NCBI GenBank assembly: GCA_900762015.1
Contig: CAAFEX010000108.1
Location: forward strand, 1 to 19,879
Source of the DNA: an uncultured Collinsella sp.
Lineage (GTDB): Bacteria; Actinomycetota; Coriobacteriia; Coriobacteriales; Coriobacteriaceae
Direction: 5' to 3'
Length of the DNA stretch: 19,879 nucleotides
Each line of letters starts with the position of its first letter. Positions within the stretch are counted from its first letter, which is position 1. Below are positions 1 to 6,206 of the stretch, piece by piece. The notes beneath the pieces were generated by a model that worked only from the letters and a program-made list of their open reading frames with translations, made no database searches and was not told where the DNA came from. The position numbers and the translations under genes are program-made.

Positions 1-51
1 AAGTATTGCCCCTGGTGCCGTCACCACACGCTGCACAAAGAGACTCGCTAG
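1..51 (+). CDS. rpmG: 50S ribosomal protein L33, C-terminal fragment
   Basis: Frame 1 from base 1 reads KYCPWCRHHTLHKETR and then TAG at 49-51. This is the conserved tail of bacterial L33, including the second Cys-x-x-Cys (CPWC) of a zinc-ribbon type L33 and the closing HTLHKETR. The start lies outside the window. L33 is a small protein of the large ribosomal subunit. Its place just before tRNA-Trp and secE is the widespread rpmG–trnW–secE–nusG order. A 7-bp hairpin (39-45 with 50-56) spans the stop codon but has no T-tract, so it is not called a terminator. Only 16 codons are visible; the family call rests on motif and context. Confidence 0.88.
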   Translation, partial: KYCPWCRHHTLHKETR

Positions 52-64
52 TCTCTAGTCACAT

Positions 65-140
65 ACGCCAGTAGTTCAATTGGTAGAGCATCGGTCTCCA
101 AAACCGAGTGTTGAGGGTTCGAGTCCTTCCTGGCGTGCCA
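65..140 (+). tRNA. trnW: tRNA-Trp (anticodon CCA)
   Basis: A complete cloverleaf is visible. The acceptor stem pairs ACGCCAG (65-71) with CTGGCGT (130-136), followed by discriminator G and an encoded CCA end (138-140). The anticodon stem pairs TCGGT (91-95) with ACCGA (103-107), and the loop CTCCAAA (96-102) places the CCA anticodon at 98-100, which reads UGG. The T arm contains GGTTCGAGTCC. It lies between rpmG and secE, its conserved location in many bacteria, and is probably co-transcribed with them. Confidence 0.97.
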
Positions 141-149
141 GTCATTATT

Positions 150-180
150 CCGTAAGCTCCCACTCGGGGGCTTACGGTTT
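150..180 (+). terminator. Hairpin between tRNA-Trp and secE (terminator or processing/attenuation element)
   Basis: CCGTAAGCTCCC (150-161) pairs with GGGGGCTTACGG (166-177) around the loop ACTC, a 12-bp stem with one G·U pair. Only TTTA follows, so it is at best a weak intrinsic terminator. It could partly separate tRNA transcription from secE-nusG or mark RNA processing. The structure is seen directly; the function is inferred. Confidence 0.55.
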
Positions 181-216
181 ACTCATGTATAAGCGCATTG
201 CGCGGAGGTAACCCAA

Positions 217-555
217 ATGGCCAACAAGAAGAACAAGAAGAAGGCTCAGCAGCCGGCACCTGCCAACAACGCTGCCGCCAACTCCAAGGTTGAGGCCAAG
301 AAGGCCGTTGCCAAGAAGAACGAGAAGGCTGCGAAGTCCAAGAAGAACGAGAAGCCTGGTTTCTTCGCCCGCACCAAGAAGTATTTCGCTTCGGTCAAGT
401 CCGAGATGAAGCGTGTCACGTGGCCCGATAAGAAGGAGCTCGTGAACTACTCGGTCGTCGTTTGCGCTTCTCTGGTCGTCGTCGGCGTCGTCATCGCTCT
501 GCTCGATGCTGGCTTTGGCGAGGCTCTTGCTCTGTTCTCTGGATTGAGGGGCTAA
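217..555 (+). CDS. secE: Preprotein translocase subunit SecE
   Basis: SecE is the small membrane subunit that clamps SecY in the SecYEG channel. The 112-residue product has a long Lys/Ala-rich cytoplasmic N-terminus (residues 1-48), the amphipathic helix with the family hallmark KSEMKRVTWPDKKEL (about 61-75, W69-P70), and one membrane helix at about 79-97. This single-span form is usual outside the Enterobacteria, and the extended basic N-terminus is common in Actinobacteria. A strong ribosome binding site, GGAGGT (204-209), sits 7 bases before ATG. nusG starts 3 bases after its stop, so the two are an operon and likely translationally coupled. Confidence 0.96.
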   Translation: MANKKNKKKAQQPAPANNAAANSKVEAKKAVAKKNEKAAKSKKNEKPGFFARTKKYFASVKSEMKRVTWPDKKELVNYSVVVCASLVVVGVVIALLDAGFGEALALFSGLRG

Positions 556-558
556 ACC

Positions 559-1095
559 ATGTCTAAGCGTTGGTACGTCGTTCACACTTACTCCGGATAC
601 GAGAACCGCGTAAAGTCCGATCTCGAGCATCGTATCGAGACCATGGGCATGCAGGACCGTATCTTTGATATCGAGATTCCTATGGAGCGCGTCACCGAGA
701 TCAAAGAGGGTGGCAAGCGCGAGACCAAGGATTCCAAGATCTTCCCGGGTTATGTCCTGGTCCGCATGGAGATGGATGACGATGCTTGGACGTGTGTTCG
801 CAACACGCCCGGCGTCACCGGTTTCCTAGGCGGCAACGGCAAGCCCGCTCCGCTTTCCCGTGACGAGTACAACAAGATGACTCGTCGTCCCGGTAAGGGC
901 GATTCGCCCAAGCGCACCTCGGTTGATATTCAGGTCGGCACGTCCGTCCGCGTCACCGATGGCCCGCTTACCGACTTTGATGGCAAGGTCTCCGAGGTTA
1001 ACACCGAGGCCGGCAAGCTCAAGGTCACGCTGATGATCTTTGGCCGCGAGACGCCGGTCGAGCTCGACTTTAACCAGGTCGCTGTCATCGCTTAA
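559..1095 (+). CDS. nusG: Transcription termination/antitermination protein NusG
   Basis: NusG binds RNA polymerase and links it to Rho or the ribosome, affecting elongation, pausing and termination. The 178 residues show the NGN domain from MSKRWYVVHTYSGYENRV, with the family signature IFPGYVLVRM at 61-70 and RNTPGVTGFLG at 81-91. A linker rich in basic residues (about 101-122) follows, then a C-terminal KOW domain (about 126-175: VGTSVRVTDGPLTDFDGKV). Its length is typical. The start follows a GAGGGG element inside the end of secE, with a 3-base intergenic gap. The next gene, rplK, begins after a 120-base leader. Confidence 0.98.
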   Translation: MSKRWYVVHTYSGYENRVKSDLEHRIETMGMQDRIFDIEIPMERVTEIKEGGKRETKDSKIFPGYVLVRMEMDDDAWTCVRNTPGVTGFLGGNGKPAPLSRDEYNKMTRRPGKGDSPKRTSVDIQVGTSVRVTDGPLTDFDGKVSEVNTEAGKLKVTLMIFGRETPVELDFNQVAVIA

Positions 1096-1215
1096 GTTTT
1101 CGTCCGTTCGCGCGAGCGTGCTTCTTCTGTGACTGCTCATCTCAGGAGTGCTTCTAACACGTGCGTGCTTACGATATAGCAAGTACTTCACACTCGTGAT
1201 TCGAAAGGAATGACC
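1096..1215 (+). promoter_or_regulatory. nusG–rplK intergenic leader
   Basis: These 120 non-coding bases separate nusG from rplK. GTGCTT occurs three times (1118-1123, 1148-1153, 1165-1170). An A/T-rich stretch ACGATATAGCAAG (about 1171-1183) could belong to an internal promoter, but no convincing -35/-10 pair was found. The ribosome binding site GAAAGGA (1203-1209) precedes rplK. In many bacteria the L11–L1 leader binds L1 for feedback control. I cannot identify an L1-binding fold here with certainty. Confidence 0.35.
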
Positions 1216-1644
1216 ATGGCTGAGAAGAAGGTTGCCAACGTCATTAAGCTCCAGATTCCTGCTGGTGCAGCTAACCCCGCTCCTCCCGTCGGCCCCGCCC
1301 TGGGCGCTGCTGGCGTGAACATCATGCAGTTCTGCCAGGCCTTTAACGCCGAGACGCAGGACAAGAAGGGCGACATCATCCCCGTTGAGATCTCTGTCTA
1401 CGAGGATAAGTCCTTCTCCTTCATCACCAAGACCCCGCCGGCGGCTCACCTCATCAAGAAGGAGCTGAACCTCAAGTCTGGTTCCGCTAAGCCCCAGGCC
1501 GACAAGGTTGGTCAGCTCTCCCAGGAGCAGCTCACCAAGATCGCCGAGATCAAGATGCCGGACCTCAATGCCAACGACATTGACGCCGCCAAGAAGATCA
1601 TCGCCGGTACCGCCCGTTCCATGGGCGTCACCATCGCTGAGTAG
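1216..1644 (+). CDS. rplK: 50S ribosomal protein L11
   Basis: L11 forms the GTPase-associated centre of the 50S subunit together with L10/L7/L12 and 23S rRNA helices 43-44. The 142 residues include the N-terminal signature PAPPVGPALGAAGVNIMQFC (about 21-40), the central TKTPPAAHLIKKEL, and the C-terminal rRNA-binding domain ending in IIAGTARSMGVTI (about 128-140). An ATG also occurs at 1210, but it directly abuts the ribosome binding site. The ATG at 1216 has a 6-base spacing and gives the family-standard MAEKKV start, so 1216 is chosen. It forms an operon with rplA downstream. Confidence 0.97.
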   Translation: MAEKKVANVIKLQIPAGAANPAPPVGPALGAAGVNIMQFCQAFNAETQDKKGDIIPVEISVYEDKSFSFITKTPPAAHLIKKELNLKSGSAKPQADKVGQLSQEQLTKIAEIKMPDLNANDIDAAKKIIAGTARSMGVTIAE

Positions 1645-1662
1645 CGATTTCTTATGGTAACG

Positions 1663-1711
1663 ACGGGTGCTCCGACCGGGGCGCCCGTTAAATGTGTGCA
1701 ATAGGGCACAC
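1663..1711 (+). promoter_or_regulatory. Two adjacent hairpins in the rplK–rplA intercistronic region
   Basis: ACGGGTGCTCCG (1663-1674) pairs completely with CGGGGCGCCCGT (1677-1688) if G·U pairs are allowed. A second hairpin pairs GTGTGC (1694-1699) with GCACAC (1706-1711). No T-tract follows either one. They lie about 50 bases before rplA, whose ribosome binding site is AGGAGGT (1748-1754). Possible roles are transcript processing, partial attenuation or an L1 autoregulatory site. The folds are seen directly; the function is unproven. Confidence 0.5.
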
Positions 1712-1761
1712 GATACGATGTGGGAGGGCTCACGCCCGTTTAACCACAGGAGGTAATGCAC

Positions 1762-2469
1762 ATGGCTAAGCATGGTAAGAGCTATAACGCCGCTGCCGAG
1801 AAGATCGACCGCGCCACGCTCTACACCCCCCTTCAGGCTGCCAAGCTCATCAAGGAGCTCGACACCGCCAAGTTCGACGAGACCGTCGAGGCCCACTTCC
1901 GTCTGGGCATCGATACTCGTAAGGCTGACCAGAACATCCGTGGTTCCATCTCTCTGCCTCACGGCACCGGCAAGACCGTTCGTGTTGCCGTCTTCGCCGA
2001 GGGTGAGAAGGCCCGCGAGGCCGAGGCTGCCGGCGCCGACATCATCGGTTCCGACGAGCTCGTCGCCCAGATCCAGAAGGGCGAGATCAACTTCGACGCC
2101 GCTATCGCTACGCCGAACATGATGGCCAAGGTTGGCCGCATCGGTAAGATCCTTGGTCCCCGTGGCCTCATGCCGAACCCCAAGCTCGGCACCGTGACCA
2201 TGGACGTCGCCAAGATGGTCTCCGAGCTCAAGGCTGGCCGCGTTGAGTACCGCGCCGACCGCTACGGCATCTGCCACGTGCCCCTGGGCAAGAAGTCCTT
2301 CTCTGAGCAGCAGCTCGTCGAGAACTACGCTGCCCTGTACACTGAGATCCTGCGCGTCAAGCCCTCTTCTGCTAAGGGCAAGTACGTCAAGTCCATCTCC
2401 GTGTCTTCCACCATGGGCCCTGGCGTCAAGGTCGATCCCGCTGTCCAGCGTGACTTCCTGGCTGAGTAA
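1762..2469 (+). CDS. rplA: 50S ribosomal protein L1
   Basis: L1 builds the mobile L1 stalk at the ribosomal E site and often represses its own operon by binding mRNA. The 235 residues match the usual length of about 230. Hallmarks are KFDETVEAHFRLGIDTRKADQ near the N-terminus, GKTVRVAVFAEG, the GPRGLMPNPKLGTVT loop (about 129-143), and the C-terminal KGKYVKSISVSSTMGPGVKVD. An ATG at 1756 is too close to the AGGAGGT ribosome binding site (1748-1754). The ATG at 1762, giving MAKHGKSY, has 7-8 bases of spacing and is preferred. A strong terminator follows within 40 bases. Confidence 0.97.
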   Translation: MAKHGKSYNAAAEKIDRATLYTPLQAAKLIKELDTAKFDETVEAHFRLGIDTRKADQNIRGSISLPHGTGKTVRVAVFAEGEKAREAEAAGADIIGSDELVAQIQKGEINFDAAIATPNMMAKVGRIGKILGPRGLMPNPKLGTVTMDVAKMVSELKAGRVEYRADRYGICHVPLGKKSFSEQQLVENYAALYTEILRVKPSSAKGKYVKSISVSSTMGPGVKVDPAVQRDFLAE

Positions 2470-2505
2470 CTGCTAGTTACTGCCTGAGTAAAGCAAGCAT
2501 TGCTA

Positions 2506-2544
2506 AAGAAACCCGGCTCTGCCCTGCGCAGGACCGGGTTTCTT
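2506..2544 (+). terminator. Intrinsic terminator of the secE–nusG–rplK–rplA operon
   Basis: AAGAAACCCGG (2506-2516) pairs perfectly with CCGGGTTTCTT (2534-2544). A 17-base loop contains a short CCTGCGCAGG palindrome. The T-rich descending arm and the following TTGCTGTC serve termination on the + strand. It lies between convergent genes and could also act on the - strand. Confidence 0.85.
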
Positions 2545-2559
2545 GCTGTCTCGTGGCAA

Positions 2560-2597
2560 AACCAACACGAAGGGGACAGGCACCTTTGTGGTGGTTA
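2560..2597 (-). repeat. Palindromic repeat copy 1 (GGGACAG loop), terminator of the phosphoesterase operon
   Basis: The arms AACCAACACGAAGG (2560-2573) and CCTTTGTGGTGGTT (2583-2596) form a hairpin with one mismatch and one G·U pair, and the loop is GGACAGGCA. On the - strand it begins in the TAA stop of the phosphoesterase (2595-2597) and ends in GGTTTTG, so it resembles an intrinsic terminator. Bases 2570-2596 match the reverse complement of 5275-5301 at 26 of 27 positions. The two copies bracket the operon in inverted orientation. Confidence 0.75.
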
Positions 2598-3305
2598 CCA
2601 GGGTGTTCTAGCTGTTGAGGACTCGATGGCATCGTGGCGTTTGAGCTCGCGGCGCATGGTTTGCGAATTGAGCCAGGCTGCCTGCCAGCCACGGATGGGG
2701 TAGCGCGTCTGGTCGAGCTCAAACTGCGTATAGCCGCAGGCGTTGATGATCGTCGTTCCACACATATGCTGCCGCTCGCGCTGAAAATCGTAACCGTAGC
2801 TTTGGTGTACATGCCCATGCACCATGTAGTCGGCCCCCCAGGACTCAAGTGCCGTATTAAAGCACTCAAACCCTCGATGCGGTAGATCGTCCAGATCACC
2901 CATACCGGCGGCGGGCGCATGGGTAAGCAGAATGTCGCACCCGCCGACCATCCTAACCTTACGCGACAGCTTACGCATGCGCTTGGACATCTCGCGTTCG
3001 GTGTACATGTTGGCGCCGTCGCGATAACGCATGGACCCGCCAAGGCCCGCAATGCGAATCCCTCGGTACGTGTACACGCTGTCTTCCACGCAGATACATC
3101 CGCCCGGTGCATGACGTGCGTAGCGATCATCGTGATTGCCGCGCACGTAGATGAGCGGCTTGTTGATGACTGTGACCAAAAACTCAAGATAGTCCGGGTC
3201 CAGATCGCCGGCGGACAAAATCAGGTCGACACCCTCAAAGCGTTCCTTGCGAAAGCACTCCCAAAGGCATCGTTCTTCGGTATCGGCTATGGCAAGGATT
3301 TTCAT
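2595..3305 (-). CDS. Calcineurin-like (YfcE/MJ0936-type) metallophosphoesterase with a modified first motif
   Basis: This is a predicted cytoplasmic two-metal phosphoesterase of 236 residues. Visible motifs are SAGDLD (31-36), RGNHDD (55-60), LLTHAP (126-131) and the closing VHGHVH (162-167), the standard order of the superfamily. The first motif, normally D-x-H, reads AIADTEE here: D8 is kept but the metal-binding His is replaced by E10. This could alter metal binding or lower activity. The ATG (3303-3305) overlaps the TGA of the upstream ParB–BMP gene (3302-3304) as ATGA, which implies translational coupling and a shared task. The substrate cannot be told from sequence; a nucleotide or phosphodiester is plausible given the partner. 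No signal peptide is seen. Confidence 0.85.
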   Translation of the reverse strand: MKILAIADTEERCLWECFRKERFEGVDLILSAGDLDPDYLEFLVTVINKPLIYVRGNHDDRYARHAPGGCICVEDSVYTYRGIRIAGLGGSMRYRDGANMYTEREMSKRMRKLSRKVRMVGGCDILLTHAPAAGMGDLDDLPHRGFECFNTALESWGADYMVHGHVHQSYGYDFQRERQHMCGTTIINACGYTQFELDQTRYPIRGWQAAWLNSQTMRRELKRHDAIESSTARTPW

Positions 3306-5218
3306 AGGGCAGGGACTTTCGGCTCATCGTCGAGCTGCGGAATGGTGCCTACCACGTTATCCGCCAGCCAATTCATCTCGACAATCTGCGTGCTCGGCAG
3401 CGGAGGGAAGCCTTCGATCTGTACCACGCCGTTCTGGCTGTGGAGCTCGCCGCCAAAGGGGTTGATGGAGCCCTCGACAATGCCGTTGCGGAGCAACTGC
3501 ACGAGTTTGCGCGTCTGGTAGGGTAGGCCCGGAGCGTAACGGATATCGATAACGCCCGAGCTCATGCCGTACCAGTAGTTGACGGCGCGAACCTGGTTGT
3601 CGTCACTGGTCTCGTCCCACGTGCCGTGCAGAAGGCTGCGAACGATGAGCTCGTAGTAACGGCCCCAGTTCCATACCGGCATGGCGATGCCGGTAACCTT
3701 GCCATCGACCAGGCGGTGGAGTCCGTAGGCCGTAGGGTCTTCGAGCGACTTTGACATGTCAGCGCCGGTCATGACGCTCACGCCTTCGCGGCACATGGCC
3801 TCGGCGAGACCGCCGGCGGGCACATCGCCCCAGGTGAGGATAATTTGCGCGCGGGGGTCGAGCAGCGAGGCACCGATGGCAAAGGCATTGATCTCGCTGA
3901 GTGCGCCCGAGGCGAAGACCGACGCGTGGTAGCCGATGCGATGGTTGTCCGCCATGCTGGCGGCAAGGGCGCCCAGGAGGAACTTGGCCTCGTACATCTT
4001 GCCAAAGTACGAACGGACGCTTTGGTGGGGAAGGCCGATAGAGCAGTTAAGGAACCGAACCTGGGGATACTCAACGGCAGCTCTGAGCGTGTATTCCATC
4101 AGGCGGTGCGAGGTCGAGAAGATGACGTTGTCTCCATGTTTGACAGCCGTTTCCACGGCGGCGTAGAACACGTCCGGATCGTGACAGTCTTCGAACGCCT
4201 CGGTGCGCACGATACCGTCAAAGTGCTCATCGAGATACTGACGTCCTTGGTCGTGCAGACTGTCCCAGCTCGACGCCGCACAGGGGAACTCATGGATAAA
4301 GGCGATACGCAGGGGGTTGGCCGCCGAATAGACAGTCTTGCCCATAAAGAAGTTGAGCACGCCGGAGGTGGACTTGGCGGGCGACTCCTCCTCATCGACG
4401 CTCGGCGCTTCGACAAGATCGACCTTGTCCTCGTCGTTTTTGCCGGCAATGACCAGCTCGCGCCAAATCTTGCACAGGCGGTTTACGACGATATCCGTCG
4501 GCGTATCCAGCAGGCGGTCCTGGTTGTACACATTGAGGTAGACGAGCATGGCGTCGGCGGGCGTAATGTCCAGGTGGTCGCCGCCTGCGCGAAGGTAGGC
4601 GCGCTTAAAGAGCAGGAAGGTGTGGCGCAGGTAGTCGACCTTTTTCTGCGGCCATTCTTCGATAAGGTTCCGACCGAGCATCTTGGCGAGCGTCTCGTAG
4701 CTTCCCTCACGCGAGAACTCGATTTCGTATAGGGGGCAGACGCGCCAAAACGCGCAGAATTCACCGTACAGGCGGCTTTCGACGGAATCCCATGTGCCGG
4801 GGTAGAGACGGGTGACCCTGGCCGAAACCGTTGGAGCGTCCAGGAATTTGAGGACACTGACGCGTTTGTTGCCTTCCTGGACATAGAACCGATGCATGAA
4901 CTCGGTGACGATGATGGGATCGCGATAGCCCTCGGTTACCTGGATGTCGTAGAGGTTGGACCACTTGCGGGCGAACTCAGTGTTAAACGGCAGCAGGGGC
5001 ATAAAGTTGCATGAAAAGGCGGACTGACGGCCTTTGGTGACTGTGCCGACGACCATTTCGAGCGGAATATCCCTTAGGCCGACATTCTCTCGCTGACCTA
5101 AGGGGAGCTGGGCAACGAGGCTGTCGAGGTCCGTAAGGTACGGGTGCTCGCTTTGGCTGATGGCGCGACGGCGTCCCTGCTCGCCGCGCTTGCGTGCTTG
5201 ACGATAGGCCTCTTCCAT
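3302..5218 (-). CDS. ParB-like N-terminal domain fused to a BMP/PnrA-like ligand-binding domain, cytoplasmic
   Basis: The 638-residue protein has no signal peptide or lipobox and starts MEEAYRQARKRGEQGRRR. Residues about 92-137 resemble a ParB/Srx-type nucleotide-binding fold, with YRDPIIVTEF followed by EGNKRVSVLKFL (GNKR at 116-119). A middle helical segment (about 170-260) and an acidic linker (about 262-283) follow. Residues about 303-610 look like the BMP family (PnrA/TmpC-type purine-nucleoside-binding proteins), including SYFGKMYEAKFLLGALAASM (403-422) and a closing GGELHSQNGVV region. BMP proteins are normally secreted lipoproteins feeding ABC importers, so a cytosolic version fused to a ParB-like domain suggests an intracellular ligand sensor. 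The start has GGGAG 7-8 bases upstream (about 5226-5232). It overlaps the phosphoesterase gene by 4 bases. The domain assignment is by eye and the function is inferred. Confidence 0.72.
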   Translation of the reverse strand: MEEAYRQARKRGEQGRRRAISQSEHPYLTDLDSLVAQLPLGQRENVGLRDIPLEMVVGTVTKGRQSAFSCNFMPLLPFNTEFARKWSNLYDIQVTEGYRDPIIVTEFMHRFYVQEGNKRVSVLKFLDAPTVSARVTRLYPGTWDSVESRLYGEFCAFWRVCPLYEIEFSREGSYETLAKMLGRNLIEEWPQKKVDYLRHTFLLFKRAYLRAGGDHLDITPADAMLVYLNVYNQDRLLDTPTDIVVNRLCKIWRELVIAGKNDEDKVDLVEAPSVDEEESPAKSTSGVLNFFMGKTVYSAANPLRIAFIHEFPCAASSWDSLHDQGRQYLDEHFDGIVRTEAFEDCHDPDVFYAAVETAVKHGDNVIFSTSHRLMEYTLRAAVEYPQVRFLNCSIGLPHQSVRSYFGKMYEAKFLLGALAASMADNHRIGYHASVFASGALSEINAFAIGASLLDPRAQIILTWGDVPAGGLAEAMCREGVSVMTGADMSKSLEDPTAYGLHRLVDGKVTGIAMPVWNWGRYYELIVRSLLHGTWDETSDDNQVRAVNYWYGMSSGVIDIRYAPGLPYQTRKLVQLLRNGIVEGSINPFGGELHSQNGVVQIEGFPPLPSTQIVEMNWLADNVVGTIPQLDDEPKVPAL

Positions 5219-5274
5219 GATGTTGCTCCCTTAGTCGTTTAAACAACTATATGAACCATGGTACCACGAATGAA

Positions 5275-5311
5275 AACCACCACAAAGGTGCCTGTCCCTT
5301 TTTGGCGGGTT
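5275..5311 (-). repeat. Palindromic repeat copy 2 (GGGACAG loop), terminator after mscS
   Basis: AACCACCACAAAGG (5275-5288) pairs imperfectly with CCTTTTTGGCGGGTT (5297-5311) around TGCCTGTC. On the - strand the element begins in the TAA stop of the MscS gene (5310-5312) and ends in GGTTTTC, so it likely terminates mscS. Its 5275-5301 segment is the inverted partner of 2570-2596. Confidence 0.72.
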
Positions 5312-6077
5312 AGGCGATGATGGGGGCGATGGCACGGATGCAGGCGTCGGCTGCCGTGAAAGTAGTGCTGTCGTCGCTGACGATAAAGATGATCTTTCCT
5401 TTGATGCCAAAGTCGCCGATTTCGCTAAAGAGTACGTAGGGCTCCTTGTCAAAGCCCGAGATGGGAAGCACGGCGGCCTTGGTGGCGCTGGTCAGCTCGT
5501 CTGCCAGTGCGTCGAGCGAGGCCCACTTGGACGTGTCCTTTACGGCAACGGGCACAGCCACACGCCCAAAGGGCATGAGGTGCACGAGCGTGTTCTTGGA
5601 GATATTTGAGTTGGGGACGATGATGGTTTGCCCGCAGGCGTCCTCGATGGTCGTATGACGCCAGGTGATGTCCTGGACCACGCCCGACACGCCGCCGACC
5701 TCGATATTGTCGCCGGGCTTGATGATGCCCATAAAGGTCACCTGCATGCCGCCGATAAGGTTTGACAGCGTGTCCTGAAAGCCCAGCGAGATGGCGATGC
5801 CGCCGACGCCAAGAGCGGCGACGAGGGCGTTTGCGTTAATGCCAAAGCAGTTGTCGAGGATAAAGCTGCCGCCAATCATCCAGATGACGGCGCGCGCGAT
5901 GTTGATGAAGATACTCGATGCCGGAAGCGGGTTATCGTCTCGGTTGAGCAGATGGTTCAGGGTCTTGGATACGACCTTGGCGGCGACGGCGGTGCCTATC
6001 GCCAAGATGACGGCCCAGATGATGTTGTGGACCCACCGTTGCTCAAAGAAATGAAGAATCGGCTCAAACAATTCCAT
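5310..6077 (-). CDS. mscS: MscS-family small-conductance mechanosensitive channel
   Basis: This is a predicted 255-residue inner-membrane channel that opens under membrane tension and releases solutes on hypo-osmotic shock. Numbered from the chosen start, there are membrane helices at about 17-37 and 55-75. The pore-lining TM3 signature, ALVAALGVGGIAISLGFQD then TLSNLIGGMQV, lies at about 83-112. The beta domain follows with PGDNIEV, GVVQDITWRHTTI and IIVPNSNI. A second upstream ATG at 6122 lies in the preceding terminator and has no ribosome binding site. The ATG at 6077 has AGGAGG at 6088-6093 (10-base spacing) and gives MELFEPIL, so it is preferred. The length is close to minimal MscS (about 286 in E. 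coli), with a shortened C-terminal domain. Confidence 0.93.
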   Translation of the reverse strand: MELFEPILHFFEQRWVHNIIWAVILAIGTAVAAKVVSKTLNHLLNRDDNPLPASSIFINIARAVIWMIGGSFILDNCFGINANALVAALGVGGIAISLGFQDTLSNLIGGMQVTFMGIIKPGDNIEVGGVSGVVQDITWRHTTIEDACGQTIIVPNSNISKNTLVHLMPFGRVAVPVAVKDTSKWASLDALADELTSATKAAVLPISGFDKEPYVLFSEIGDFGIKGKIIFIVSDDSTTFTAADACIRAIAPIIA

Positions 6078-6121
6078 GTGGGGAAAACCTCCTAATGATC
6101 GTCCAACCATGATACCCACCA

Positions 6122-6155
6122 AGAAGCCCGTCCGATCAAATTCGGACGGGCTTCT
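6122..6155 (-). terminator. Intrinsic terminator after the 5'-nucleotidase gene
   Basis: AGAAGCCCGTCCGA (6122-6135) and TCGGACGGGCTTCT (6142-6155) form a perfect 14-bp stem with a 6-base loop. On the - strand the descending arm ends GGGCTTCTT, giving a modest U-rich tail about 50 bases after the nucleotidase stop. It separates this gene from mscS, about 45 bases further on. Confidence 0.8.
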
Positions 6156-6206
6156 GTGCTCGATATAAGGTTTACGCGGCGGGGCTGCAAGGCCCGGCGG
6201 TGTAGC

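Noticed and set aside
39..56. Terminator after rpmG
   Set aside because: The 7-bp hairpin overlaps the stop codon and lacks a T-tract, and the tRNA starts 9 bases later.
826..2277. 483-codon open frame on the - strand opposite nusG, rplK and rplA
   Set aside because: It is a mirror of three unmistakable + genes, with composition typical of antisense to GC-rich coding DNA and no ribosome binding site or family match.
2570..5301. Classical transposon with terminal inverted repeats
   Set aside because: No transposase gene and no target-site duplication could be seen; the same repeat type also occurs alone after other genes.
6078..6122. Longer MscS start at 6122
   Set aside because: That ATG falls in the terminator stem of the upstream gene and has no ribosome binding site, unlike the ATG at 6077.
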